DNA from: an uncultured Pelagibacteraceae bacterium
GTDB taxonomy: Bacteria > Pseudomonadota > Alphaproteobacteria > Pelagibacterales > AG-422-B15
Direction: 5' to 3'
DNA length: 64,000 nt
Assembly (NCBI GenBank): GCA_902614655.1
Contig: CACMLX010000002.1
Span: forward strand, 62,001-126,000
The first letter of the stretch is position 1. Each line of letters begins with the position of its first letter. The position numbers were made by a program, and so were the translations under genes. Below are positions 47,896 through 55,830 of the stretch, piece by piece. The notes beneath the pieces are model-generated. The model was not told the DNA's origin. It saw only the letters and a program-made list of their open reading frames with translations, and did not search any database.

Positions 47896-48759
47896 TTAAC
47901 TAAGAATTATATCTTCGCCATCATCTTTGTTTACAAAGAAATCTGGAAATGGTTCAGCATCAGGCGTTGCTAGATATTCCGATAAATCTGTCTTACCAGC
48001 TTTCATCATCGTACTGTCATCAACACACATGTTTCCTGTAAATGTTTTGGAGTCTTGAGTAAGTATAACATATGCAGCATCGCCCATGATAGCAGGCGTT
48101 CGACATTTACTTTTACCCTGATCATCCATTGAAGCCGCCAAAATATTGTTAACAGCCGCTGTATCGATCATAGTTCTTGGCCATAATGAATTTACAGCAA
48201 TACCAGATGATTTTAATTCTTCCGACATTCCAAGAGTACACATACTCATTCCATATTTTGCCATAGTATAGGCTACATGTGGACTAAACCACTGACTTTC
48301 CATGTTCAACGGCGGACCTAGGTTTAGAATATGTGGATTGTTTCCTTTTTTTAAATGAGGAATGCATGACTTTGAAACAAGAAACGTTCCTCTTGTATTA
48401 ATGTTGTGCATTAGATCGTATCTTTTCATTTCTGTATTTATAGTTGGAGTTAAGCTAATAGCGCTTGCATTGTTTACGCAAATATCAATACCACCAAATG
48501 TTTCTACAGTTTTTTCAACAGCAGCAAGCACCTGATCCTCAAATCTTATATCTGTTTTTATACCAATTGCATTACCGCCAGCCTTGATTAAGTCTTCAGC
48601 GGCTGTAAAAATAGTCCCTGGCAGTGTTGGTTGCGGCTCAGTAGTTTTAGCAATGATTGCAATATTCGCACCATCTTTTGCAGCACGTTCAGCAATTGCG
48701 TATCCAATGCCTCTAGTAGCACCTGTAATAAATAATGTTTTTCCTTTGAGATCAGTCAT
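47896..48759 (-). CDS. Short-chain dehydrogenase, HSDL2-like
   Basis: The Rossmann motif TGATRGIGYAIAERAAKDG (residues 12-30) and AKTTEPQPTLPGTIFTAAEDL match the HSDL2-type SDR subfamily, thought to act on lipid or sterol substrates. NNASAI follows, then a Tyr-x-x-x-Lys active site in VAYTMAKYGMS. The length of 287 matches the bacterial single-domain members. It has a good Shine-Dalgarno (aaggag) and is divergent from the GYD gene across about 80 bp, so it could share regulation with that cluster. Confidence 0.87.
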   Translation of the reverse strand: MTDLKGKTLFITGATRGIGYAIAERAAKDGANIAIIAKTTEPQPTLPGTIFTAAEDLIKAGGNAIGIKTDIRFEDQVLAAVEKTVETFGGIDICVNNASAISLTPTINTEMKRYDLMHNINTRGTFLVSKSCIPHLKKGNNPHILNLGPPLNMESQWFSPHVAYTMAKYGMSMCTLGMSEELKSSGIAVNSLWPRTMIDTAAVNNILAASMDDQGKSKCRTPAIMGDAAYVILTQDSKTFTGNMCVDDSTMMKAGKTDLSEYLATPDAEPFPDFFVNKDDGEDIILS

Positions 48760-48842
48760 ATCAACTCCTTAAAAAGGTATAAAAATTTGTCATAAAAGTT
48801 TCACTAAGATAGTTCATAATAATTTTATTTAAAGGAGTAAAT

Positions 48843-49169
48843 ATGGCTAAATTTTATATGATGGCGAAATATACGCCAGAAGCACTGAAAGGATTTTTAA
48901 GCAGTCCATCCGATGATAGAAAACAAGCAGTTGACAAGCTAGTCGAGTCCATTGGTGGAAAAGTGCTATCATTTGATATTGTGAGAGGACCTTACGATAT
49001 TATAACTTCTGTTGACGTTTCCAATTTTGCTGCGGTGGCTGGTGCTAAAATAGCCGTTCAATCTAGTGGAATGGTGTCTGATGCAGTTATACTTGAAGCA
49101 GTAGATATGACAGAAATCGTTTCAAACGCAGGAACAGCACTTGGCAACTATACAAAACCAGGAGCATAA
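48843..49169 (+). CDS. GYD-domain protein
   Basis: The 108 residues match the GYD family: KFYMMAKYTPEALKGF, VESIGGKVLSFDIVRGPYDIITSVDV (the family GxYD core is seen as GPYDI) and a closing strand-helix. GYD proteins are small ferredoxin-like folds of unknown role, and a dimeric alpha/beta barrel is expected. A strong Shine-Dalgarno (aaaggag) precedes the ATG. It opens a run of five small genes, and the next begins one base after its stop. Confidence 0.85.
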   Translation: MAKFYMMAKYTPEALKGFLSSPSDDRKQAVDKLVESIGGKVLSFDIVRGPYDIITSVDVSNFAAVAGAKIAVQSSGMVSDAVILEAVDMTEIVSNAGTALGNYTKPGA

Positions 49170-49170
49170 A

Positions 49171-49458
49171 ATGAGTACAGTTGTTACTGCTAAATTTTTT
49201 CCTAAACCGGAAATGGTTCAAGAAATGAATAATTGGTTTAAAGAAAATTTATCCAATACGCAATCATATGAAGGCTGTCAACTAATTAAAGGTGGGTATA
49301 ACAAGGACACCAAAGAGGTTATCCTTTATGAAGTTTGGGATAGTGTCGAGGCTCATCAAAAATATGTTAATTGGAGAATTGAGATAGGAGATATTCCAAA
49401 ACTTGTTGAAATGTCAACTAAGGAACCTGATATCGTCTATCATGAAGAAGTCTATTAA
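49171..49458 (+). CDS. ABM-like small alpha/beta-barrel protein
   Basis: The track starts at a TTG inside the GYD gene; the ATG at 49171, one base after the GYD stop, is better. The 95 residues show VVTAKFFPKPEMVQEMNNWF, SYEGCQLIKGGYNKDTKEVI and LYEVWDSVEAHQKYVNWRI, the pattern of antibiotic-biosynthesis-monooxygenase (ABM) domains. Such folds form dimers, acting as monooxygenases or heme/quinone handling proteins. No cofactor site can be assigned. It is likely cotranscribed with the GYD gene. Confidence 0.78.
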   Translation: MSTVVTAKFFPKPEMVQEMNNWFKENLSNTQSYEGCQLIKGGYNKDTKEVILYEVWDSVEAHQKYVNWRIEIGDIPKLVEMSTKEPDIVYHEEVY

Positions 49459-49484
49459 ACAAAAAAATTTAAAAAGGAGAAAAA

Positions 49485-49865
49485 ATGGAAGCAAAAGAAG
49501 TAGTACAAAGAGCTTATGATTTATTTGGATCTGGAGATATGGAGACATTCTTTGGTGAAGTAGTTCATGACGATATAACATGGACTTTTCCAGGGGATGA
49601 AGGAAAACATCCATTAGCAGGTGTGCATAAAGGTAAAGAAAATTTCATAGCTAATATGTCAAAAATCCCTGAGTACTGGGATAATTTTATGGTTACACCT
49701 CAAGCAATGATTAGTGAAGGCAATAAAGTATTCGCATTAGTAAAAGGAACTGCTGACGGTATGGATACTATGTTTGGTCATTACTTTGAAGTTGAGAACA
49801 ATCAAATGAAAGTCATGATGACTTTTGATGATACGCTCACGGCGTTTAATGCAATGAAGAAATAA
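49485..49865 (+). CDS. SnoaL-like (NTF2-fold) protein
   Basis: The 126 residues resemble SnoaL-like polyketide cyclase/NTF2 folds: VVQRAYDLFGSGDMETFFGEV, DDITWTFPGDEGKHPLAGVHKG and a last strand DTLTAFNAM. SnoaL-like proteins range from cyclases to isomerases, and the function cannot be set here. A very strong Shine-Dalgarno (aaaaaggag) precedes the ATG. It continues the small-gene run. Confidence 0.8.
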   Translation: MEAKEVVQRAYDLFGSGDMETFFGEVVHDDITWTFPGDEGKHPLAGVHKGKENFIANMSKIPEYWDNFMVTPQAMISEGNKVFALVKGTADGMDTMFGHYFEVENNQMKVMMTFDDTLTAFNAMKK

Positions 49866-49874
49866 GGAGTAATT

Positions 49875-50159
49875 ATGAATAATTATATAGTAACACATAG
49901 GTTTAAGTCTAAAGAGGCAAAAGAAGCCTTTGCCAAAGCCGGTGAAGGAATTTCTGAAGAAGAACAAATACAAAGCATGACAGGAGAGAATGCTGCGTGC
50001 CAAATGAGCTGGGAAACTCCTGGAGACTCACTGACAATGTTCTGTTATTGGAAAGCAAATAGTCCAGATGATGTTAATGCAATGCTTGCAGACTACAATG
50101 AGTTCTTTGAGCCGCATCAATTTGAATTAACAAATGAACCTATAAAGTTCACAGGATAA
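49875..50159 (+). CDS. Small conserved-looking protein, possible ferredoxin-like fold
   Basis: The 94 residues begin with NNYIVTHRFKSKEAKEAFAKAG and contain CQMSWETPGDSLTMFCYWKA and DVNAMLADYNEFFEPHQFELT. The order of strands and helices (strand-helix-strand-strand-helix-strand) resembles a ferredoxin-like or ABM fold, but I cannot name a family. A good Shine-Dalgarno (ataaggag) precedes the ATG, 9 bases after the SnoaL-like stop. Two cysteines are present, spacing unlike a metal site. Confidence 0.7.
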   Translation: MNNYIVTHRFKSKEAKEAFAKAGEGISEEEQIQSMTGENAACQMSWETPGDSLTMFCYWKANSPDDVNAMLADYNEFFEPHQFELTNEPIKFTG

Positions 50160-50174
50160 GATGGTAGAAGTATT

Positions 50175-50468
50175 ATGTATGTAATGTTGACACAAAAACT
50201 TTCTAAAGGCTTTAAGTCATGGAAAGATATGGTTCATGAAAATAAACATAAACTAGAGGGCTTTAAAGGCAGAATTATATTTGCTGGATCTCATGCTGAA
50301 GATGATAACTCGATGGTAGTTATTATGCATTATGACGATAAAGAAGGACTTATGGCTTTTAAAAACGATGAAGAATTAACTAAAGCCAGGCAAGAGGCAG
50401 GAGCTTTAACTGAGACAACGGTGATGACAGTTATGACTGAAGATGCCCTCTTAAATTTTCCAAGCTAA
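50175..50468 (+). CDS. Small alpha/beta protein of unknown function
   Basis: The 97 residues (YVMLTQKLSKGFKSWKDMVHENKH, then GRIIFAGSHAEDDNSMVVIMHYDD and GALTETTVMTVMTEDALLNF) suggest another alternating strand/helix fold of about 100 residues. It is the fifth and last small gene of the run and starts 15 bases after the previous stop. No family is recognised. Its shape is similar to the GYD and ABM members, so an ancient duplication is possible. Confidence 0.7.
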   Translation: MYVMLTQKLSKGFKSWKDMVHENKHKLEGFKGRIIFAGSHAEDDNSMVVIMHYDDKEGLMAFKNDEELTKARQEAGALTETTVMTVMTEDALLNFPS

Positions 50469-50472
50469 AATT

Positions 50473-50700
50473 TTAATTGGCTGCAAGTTGAAAGGAATTA
50501 TCTTCTCTGCAGCCAGTGCCAATCGATAAACCAAGTTCTTTTATCTCGCTTTCTGAATATTTAGCCTCATCTAAATTATTTAAAACAGCCAAATTTCGAT
50601 CAATACAACTCTTGTGCGGTGAAGGGACAAGAGATGTAAAAAAAATGACAAAAACGAAAAGCGCGAATGCTAATGGAACTAAGCCGTATCTATTTATCAT
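50473..50700 (-). CDS. Small secreted or membrane-anchored protein, 75 residues
   Basis: A hydrophobic N-terminus (LVPLAFALFVFVIFFTSLV, about 7-25) precedes a soluble tail with two cysteines (in KSCIDRN and GTGCRED). The ATG overlaps the stop of the DUF1192 gene by 4 bp, which supports a real, translationally coupled gene. No family is recognised. It is convergent with the last small gene of the 48.8-50.5 kb run. Confidence 0.6.
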   Translation of the reverse strand: MINRYGLVPLAFALFVFVIFFTSLVPSPHKSCIDRNLAVLNNLDEAKYSESEIKELGLSIGTGCREDNSFQLAAN

Positions 50701-50876
50701 TTTTTGAATAAACTCTCGGCATTTAGACGATCTTTTTCTTTAGATGAAATATAGTTTTCAGCCCTCTTAATTTCTGCATTAAGCTCTATAATATACTCTT
50801 TGAGTTCTTCTATACTCAATGTATCAAAATCAATTTCTTTTGGCTTAATAATTGGCTCTAAATCATCTGTATCCAT
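50697..50876 (-). CDS. DUF1192 family protein
   Basis: This small helical protein (59 residues from ATG 50876; the track starts 6 codons earlier at 50894) has the acidic start DTDDLEPIIKP, then DTLSIEELKEYIIELNAEIKRAENYI and a lysine-rich end SLFKK. That is the typical DUF1192 layout seen across alphaproteobacteria. It is predicted to be a short coiled coil. The role is unknown. It is divergent from the methyltransferase-like gene. Confidence 0.8.
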   Translation of the reverse strand: MDTDDLEPIIKPKEIDFDTLSIEELKEYIIELNAEIKRAENYISSKEKDRLNAESLFKK

Positions 50877-50921
50877 TAAAGATGAGTGTTTCATTTTTTT
50901 GGCAACTTGTTAAGATTAAAT

Positions 50922-52025
50922 ATGGCAGAAGAGGTCCGTTTCTTTGACAATCGACAGAGATATTTATTATTTGTAACAACTACAAATGAAAAGGCAGTAA
51001 TAGCTGAAAAGCTATCTCATATCATTAATGAATTGAAACCAATAAAACCAGCTCTAAAAATATTTGATGCTGGTGTAGGTGATGGAGCAGTGTTAATGAA
51101 TGTACTTCGAATTGCTCATCAAAAATTTCCAACTGTTCCTTTTTATGTTTCTTGCAAAGATGTAAGCATGGAAGATGCAAGAATTACAATTGAAAAACTA
51201 GCTGATAGATTTGTTGAACATCCAAATATGGTTTTTACAATATCTAATTTACACTACTCTGAGGCTGGGTATCTCAAATCAAATAACCAGTCTAAGCAAC
51301 AAAATATGAACTGGAGTAGCATTGCATTAGATGGTGACTCTTCATTTGGTTTCTATGAGCAATTAAGACAGTTGGGCCCACTTTTAAAAGAAAATTGGAG
51401 AGTTGAAGAAAATAAGCAGGGAAATACAACTTATGAAAATCCATCTGTAATTTGCATATATAGAAAAGATCACGAATTCACGCTTGATCAAATAATTCCA
51501 TCTAAAAACGAGTCTATTAATGAATTTGATTTAGTTATTGTCTCACAAGCATATCGCTCACGAGCAAGTGTTGAAAAAAAAGTTAATAATGTAATTAAAC
51601 CAATGACTAATTTACTTGCTCCAAATGGGAAAATGGTCGCTTTTCATTCGTATGGAAATGATCCTGGTCTAAATGCAATTAATCAACTTTGGCCAGATGA
51701 AAATCCATTTCCAAATAAAGGTCATGACATTATTAAGTATATGAAAAATAATTTAGGTGATGACTTAAATAGCAAAATTCATTTCAGAGAACCTGAAATT
51801 TTTGAATACAATCTCAGATCTCAACCTAATGAGATAAATAGCGGTATTGCGACATCACTAGTATTTTCAGCGTGGAATGCCTGTACTTATGTTGCTCAAA
51901 TAAGTGATCAAATGGTTAAGGAAAAAGAAGCTGATCAAAGTTATATTAAATGTATTGAAGACACAATTCGTGATCATGATGGATTATGGTTTTATGACGA
52001 AATGCTAGTGGCTGACCGAAAATAA
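50922..52025 (+). CDS. Methyltransferase-like protein of unknown specificity
   Basis: Starting at ATG 50922 (MAEEVRFFDNRQRYLLF) the protein has 367 residues. A SAM-binding-like motif LKIFDAGVGDGAVLMNVLR lies near residues 46-64, and CKDVSMEDARITIEKLADRF fits the second strand of a class I fold. FDLVIVSQAYRSRAS and NLLAPNGKMVAFHSYGND fit the later strands. I do not recognise a closer family, and the middle and C-terminal regions are unusual in length. It lies between DUF1192 and msrA; no operon partner is obvious. Confidence 0.7.
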   Translation: MAEEVRFFDNRQRYLLFVTTTNEKAVIAEKLSHIINELKPIKPALKIFDAGVGDGAVLMNVLRIAHQKFPTVPFYVSCKDVSMEDARITIEKLADRFVEHPNMVFTISNLHYSEAGYLKSNNQSKQQNMNWSSIALDGDSSFGFYEQLRQLGPLLKENWRVEENKQGNTTYENPSVICIYRKDHEFTLDQIIPSKNESINEFDLVIVSQAYRSRASVEKKVNNVIKPMTNLLAPNGKMVAFHSYGNDPGLNAINQLWPDENPFPNKGHDIIKYMKNNLGDDLNSKIHFREPEIFEYNLRSQPNEINSGIATSLVFSAWNACTYVAQISDQMVKEKEADQSYIKCIEDTIRDHDGLWFYDEMLVADRK

Positions 52026-52061
52026 ATATTGAATTTCTCATAAGTAATTTATATCAGTAGT

Positions 52062-52580
52062 ATGTTATCTTCTTTAATAGTGGGAGCTGGATGCTTTTGG
52101 GGCGTTGAAGTCTTATATGAACAGATGCCTGGTGTTATCAATGCAACATCAGGTTATTCTGGTGGTCATTTAGATAATCCAAGATATGAGGATGTTTTAA
52201 CTGGTAAGACAGGTCACGTTGAAGTGGTCAAGATTGATTATGATAGCAGTGAAGTTACTTTTAATGAGTTGATTGATACATTTTTTATTATTCATGATCC
52301 TACAACCTTAAATCGTCAAGGTCCTGATATTGGGGAGCAATATAAATCTATACTTTTTTATAATAGCGAGGATGAAAAAGAAATCATTGAGAGTAAAATT
52401 GAAAAAATAGATTTATCAGGCAAGTTTGAAAATCCAATAGTCACAGAGGTCACAGAAACTGTAGAATTTTATCCTGCAGAAGATTACCATCAAGATTATG
52501 CAGTGAAGACAGGGAAGTTATGTTATCAGCAACTTTATGTTATGTACAATTATTCGCCAATACCAGCTGCAACACCATAA
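52062..52580 (+). CDS. msrA: Peptide-methionine (S)-S-oxide reductase MsrA
   Basis: MsrA reduces methionine-S-sulfoxide. The catalytic cysteine is Cys11 in GAGCFWGVEVLYEQ. GYSGGHLDNPRYEDVLTGKTGHVE and TFFIIHDPTTLNRQGPDIGEQYKS follow. A likely resolving cysteine is in GKLCYQQLY. The length of 172 is normal. With no signal peptide it should act in the cytoplasm, complementing the MsrB encoded in the SUF operon. Confidence 0.95.
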   Translation: MLSSLIVGAGCFWGVEVLYEQMPGVINATSGYSGGHLDNPRYEDVLTGKTGHVEVVKIDYDSSEVTFNELIDTFFIIHDPTTLNRQGPDIGEQYKSILFYNSEDEKEIIESKIEKIDLSGKFENPIVTEVTETVEFYPAEDYHQDYAVKTGKLCYQQLYVMYNYSPIPAATP

Positions 52581-52581
52581 C

Positions 52582-53466
52582 TTATTTTTTTGAAAAAGTA
52601 GGCAGTTGAGGATTGCTGACTGTTGGAAGTACATACCTGCTTTTTGCAATATCTAAACAATTTTCATTATCGTGATTATAATAATTTGAACTTTTAAAAT
52701 CTAAATGTTTAGCCTTATCATACGTTTTATTCGATTGTACACTGTACATTATATCCCCAGGTATTGATAAGTGTCCCCCGATGCCATCGTTAATTGTACC
52801 TTCATCTTTAAAAACTAGATGATCTTCGGCGCACTGTGGTACGGCCCCTAAAACATGAAGGATTTCATGAAGAGCAGCTTTAGCAGTTTCATTAAATTCA
52901 GGTTTAAAACCACCATTGTTTTCTATACATGATCCGCTTCTTTTTCCGGGGTAATAAAGAGCCGCCGTGTTGGCTGTTACACCTTCTGTTGCATAACTTG
53001 GAAGTTGAGAAGACGCACAAACATCTCTATTAGAGCCACCATAGATGATGAAATAAACTTTTTTTGGATCATTAAAGCCAAATCGACTTATTGCAGGCTG
53101 TAATACATTGACTGCCTGAATTCCATGCTTGGATATTTCATCATCACTAAGATCCAGTCTTAAAAAGGTTATATCAATTTTATTATCATCTTTACGATCA
53201 AATTTAAGATTTTGGCCGTCTGTAAATAATCTATCTTTAGTTTTTGAATTAAACCATTTGTCGATTTGATACATTAACATGCTTATTTTGCTATCAAGAT
53301 CATAGCCTTTATCAACCCCATCTTTTGGCAGAACATACATAACATGAATATTATAACCATCATCAACGTCAGGAAGATCAGTAAAGTTTCTTCCTGGTTT
53401 TTCATCTGAAAACACAGCTGAAGCTAAAAAAAAACTTATTATAGTATAGCTAATTAATATACGCAT
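52582..53466 (-). CDS. Secreted metzincin-like zinc protease candidate
   Basis: A signal peptide (1-20, ending SAVFS) leads 294 residues. The zinc site is HEILHVLGAVPQCAEDH at residues 200-216, with His200, Glu201 and His204. The classic third ligand at 210 is a proline, so His216 or Asp215 may serve. A Met-turn-like IPGDIMYS lies at 235-242. Cysteines at 150, 180 and 212 may be disulfide-bonded. Actinobacterial secreted proteins with a HELLHxLGAV motif have a similar layout. No precise family is named, and activity is inferred. It abuts msrA convergently. Confidence 0.75.
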   Translation of the reverse strand: MRILISYTIISFFLASAVFSDEKPGRNFTDLPDVDDGYNIHVMYVLPKDGVDKGYDLDSKISMLMYQIDKWFNSKTKDRLFTDGQNLKFDRKDDNKIDITFLRLDLSDDEISKHGIQAVNVLQPAISRFGFNDPKKVYFIIYGGSNRDVCASSQLPSYATEGVTANTAALYYPGKRSGSCIENNGGFKPEFNETAKAALHEILHVLGAVPQCAEDHLVFKDEGTINDGIGGHLSIPGDIMYSVQSNKTYDKAKHLDFKSSNYYNHDNENCLDIAKSRYVLPTVSNPQLPTFSKK

Positions 53467-53495
53467 ATTTTTGAATCTGATATGTTTTTTGTTTA

Positions 53496-54566
53496 ATGAG
53501 AAAGTTTATTACAAATCCATATTTTAAAAAAGGACTTCCAGGAGACAATGGTATTGATCCTGTTAGTACAGATGTTGAGGCTGTAAAAAAGCTTTTGAGT
53601 TTGTGTCCCAAAGCGGCTGAAACACCTTTAGCATTATCAGCCAAATTAAGTAATGAATTAGGTATTAAAAAATTATGGTTAAAGGATGAAAGAGACCGAA
53701 TGGGCCTCGGAAGCTTTAAGGCTCTTGGTGCAGCGTTTGTAATTGCAAGTGATGCTGCAGAAAATTTAAAATCTTTCAGTAAGGATGCAAAATGGAGTTC
53801 GGCTCTAAATGGAAAAACTTATATATCAGCAAGTGCAGGTAATCATGGCATTTCTCTAGCGGCTGGCGCAAGAATATTTGGAGCAAAGGCAGTAATTTAT
53901 TTATCTAAAAATGTCCCTTCAAGCTTTGCAGATAAAATTAGAAGTTTTGGTGCAGAGGTTGTTGTATGCGGCAATGATTATGAAGAAAGTTTAGAGGGTG
54001 CCAAGCAAGAAGCTGAAAAAAACGGTTGGATGCTTTTATCAGATGTGACCTGGGATGGATACGATCATGGCTTGCGTGTTATGCAAGGATATTTAGTTCT
54101 TGCAGATGAAGCTTGTGCAAGCTGCGATGAACCTCCAACTCACATATTTTTACAAGCAGGAGTAGGAGGTTTCCCTGCATCCATTGCAACTTATATGAGA
54201 AAATATTTTGGCAATGATCCAAAAATAATAATTGTCGAACCTACAAAGGCTCCAGTTTTGCTTGAGTCTATAAATAAGGGAGAAGCTGTAACTGTCACAG
54301 GTGGTGTTTCTAATATGGGACGCTTAGATTGTAAAAGCCCCTCGACAAGGGCGCTATCATCGCTTGCAATTACTTGTACAAATTTCATGACAATCGAAGA
54401 TGAAGATGCTGATATTGGAGTTGAAGAGCTTAAACAAAATGGATTTGCTACCTCACCATCTGGTGGGGCCGGTTATGCCGCTATCAAAGAAGCAAAAAAA
54501 TATTCGGATAGCGGAATTGATAAAAATAGTAAGATTTTAATTATTTTGACTGAAAAGCCGGCTTAA
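53496..54566 (+). CDS. Diaminopropionate ammonia-lyase-like PLP enzyme
   Basis: This is a fold type II PLP enzyme. The lysine motif is GSFKALGA in RMGLGSFKALGAAFV, and the glycine loop for the phosphate is SASAGNHGISLAAGARI. SDVTWDGYDHGLRVMQGYLV and FLQAGVGGFPASIATYM match diaminopropionate ammonia-lyase (DpaL). DpaL converts 2,3-diaminopropionate to pyruvate and ammonia. At 356 residues it is a little short of the usual 370-400. Related threonine/serine dehydratases remain possible. It is divergent from the metzincin-like gene across 29 bp. Confidence 0.85.
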   Translation: MRKFITNPYFKKGLPGDNGIDPVSTDVEAVKKLLSLCPKAAETPLALSAKLSNELGIKKLWLKDERDRMGLGSFKALGAAFVIASDAAENLKSFSKDAKWSSALNGKTYISASAGNHGISLAAGARIFGAKAVIYLSKNVPSSFADKIRSFGAEVVVCGNDYEESLEGAKQEAEKNGWMLLSDVTWDGYDHGLRVMQGYLVLADEACASCDEPPTHIFLQAGVGGFPASIATYMRKYFGNDPKIIIVEPTKAPVLLESINKGEAVTVTGGVSNMGRLDCKSPSTRALSSLAITCTNFMTIEDEDADIGVEELKQNGFATSPSGGAGYAAIKEAKKYSDSGIDKNSKILIILTEKPA

Positions 54567-54611
54567 TTTTTATTATTGAAAATCTTTCAAAGATTATATT
54601 AAATTCATCAA

Positions 54612-55796
54612 ATGATAACAAAAAGCCTTCTTTCTAAAATTATTAAAACAGGAAACCTTACATGGGTAATGCCGAATGGTGAAATTAACACATACGGCGA
54701 TGGAACAGGAGATCCTATAAAGATAAGAACTACTAATAATTTTTCAGAGATAAAATTATTAATGAACCCATCAATACATTTTGGTGAAAGTTATATGAAT
54801 GGATCGCTTGTGGTAGAGGAGGGACGTATTCATGATTTCTTAAAACTAATTTTCGCTAATACGGATGTAGATATTGATCATTGGGTGATGAAGCTCTCAA
54901 AAGTAGTTAGAGCAATATCAAATAAACTTACTACAAGTAACTATATATCAAAATCAAAACGAAACGTTGCCCATCATTATGATCTATCTGATAAACTCTA
55001 CGAACTATTTTTAGATCCGGATAGACAATATTCTTGTGCCTACTTTAACTCTCCAAATGATACGTTAGAACAGGCTCAAATAAATAAAAAAGAATTAATT
55101 TCAAAAAAACTTCTTCTTGAAGAAAATCAATCAGTCTTAGATATTGGCTGCGGTTGGGGTGGAATGGCAGCACACATTTATAAAAAATCAAATGCAAATG
55201 TTGTTGGGGTAACGCTATCTGAAGAGCAAATTGCTTATGCACAGCAAAGAAAAATCAGAGAAAATTTAGAAAAGGTTGAATATAGATTGCAGGATTACAG
55301 AAATGTTAATGAAAAATATGATCGAATAGTATCTGTCGGGATGTTTGAACATGTTGGAACGGCTCATTATCAGGAATTTTTTAATAAGGTCTATGATCTT
55401 TTAAATGATAGTGGAGTGGCCCTTATTCATACTATTGGAAGGTTAAACGAGCCAGGTAATACAGACCCATGGATTGATAAATATATTTTTCCTGGTGGAT
55501 ATATTCCCGCTTTAAGTGAAACAGTGTCTAGAGTAGAAAAGTCGGGCCTTTCGTTAACGGATGTTCAGGTATTAAGATTTCATTACGCAGAAACTTTAAA
55601 AAGATGGAGATATAATTTTTACGATAATATTGATAAGGTAAAAGAGATTTACGACGAAAAATTTTGTAGAATGTGGGACTTCTACCTCTCATCTTCTCAA
55701 GCTTCCTTTGAAGAATCGACCTTAGTGGTCTTTCAAATGCAATTATCTAAAAACAAGAAAACTGTTCCAGACTCAAGAAATTATATGTTGACATAA
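54612..55796 (+). CDS. cfa: Cyclopropane-fatty-acyl-phospholipid synthase family protein
   Basis: Cfa methylates double bonds of membrane phospholipids with SAM to make cyclopropane rings. The SAM site is VLDIGCGWGGMAAHIYKKSN and GVTLSEEQIAYAQQR. The ending region has SVGMFEHVGTAHYQEFF and IFPGGYIPALSE. The N-terminal lipid-binding domain with NVAHHYDLSDKLYELFLD precedes it. The length of 394 fits. The nearby fatty-acid desaturase could supply its unsaturated substrate. Its stop is inside a strong terminator hairpin. Confidence 0.93.
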   Translation: MITKSLLSKIIKTGNLTWVMPNGEINTYGDGTGDPIKIRTTNNFSEIKLLMNPSIHFGESYMNGSLVVEEGRIHDFLKLIFANTDVDIDHWVMKLSKVVRAISNKLTTSNYISKSKRNVAHHYDLSDKLYELFLDPDRQYSCAYFNSPNDTLEQAQINKKELISKKLLLEENQSVLDIGCGWGGMAAHIYKKSNANVVGVTLSEEQIAYAQQRKIRENLEKVEYRLQDYRNVNEKYDRIVSVGMFEHVGTAHYQEFFNKVYDLLNDSGVALIHTIGRLNEPGNTDPWIDKYIFPGGYIPALSETVSRVEKSGLSLTDVQVLRFHYAETLKRWRYNFYDNIDKVKEIYDEKFCRMWDFYLSSSQASFEESTLVVFQMQLSKNKKTVPDSRNYMLT

Positions 55797-55830
55797 CCGC
55801 CAAATGTTTGGCGGTTATGTTTTATTTATT
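55791..55830 (+). terminator. Rho-independent terminator overlapping the cfa stop codon
   Basis: ACATAACCGCCAAA, two central bases and TTTGGCGGTTATGT form a perfect 14-bp stem at 55791-55820, followed by tttatttatt. The TAA of cfa (55794-55796) is part of the left arm. Confidence 0.92.
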
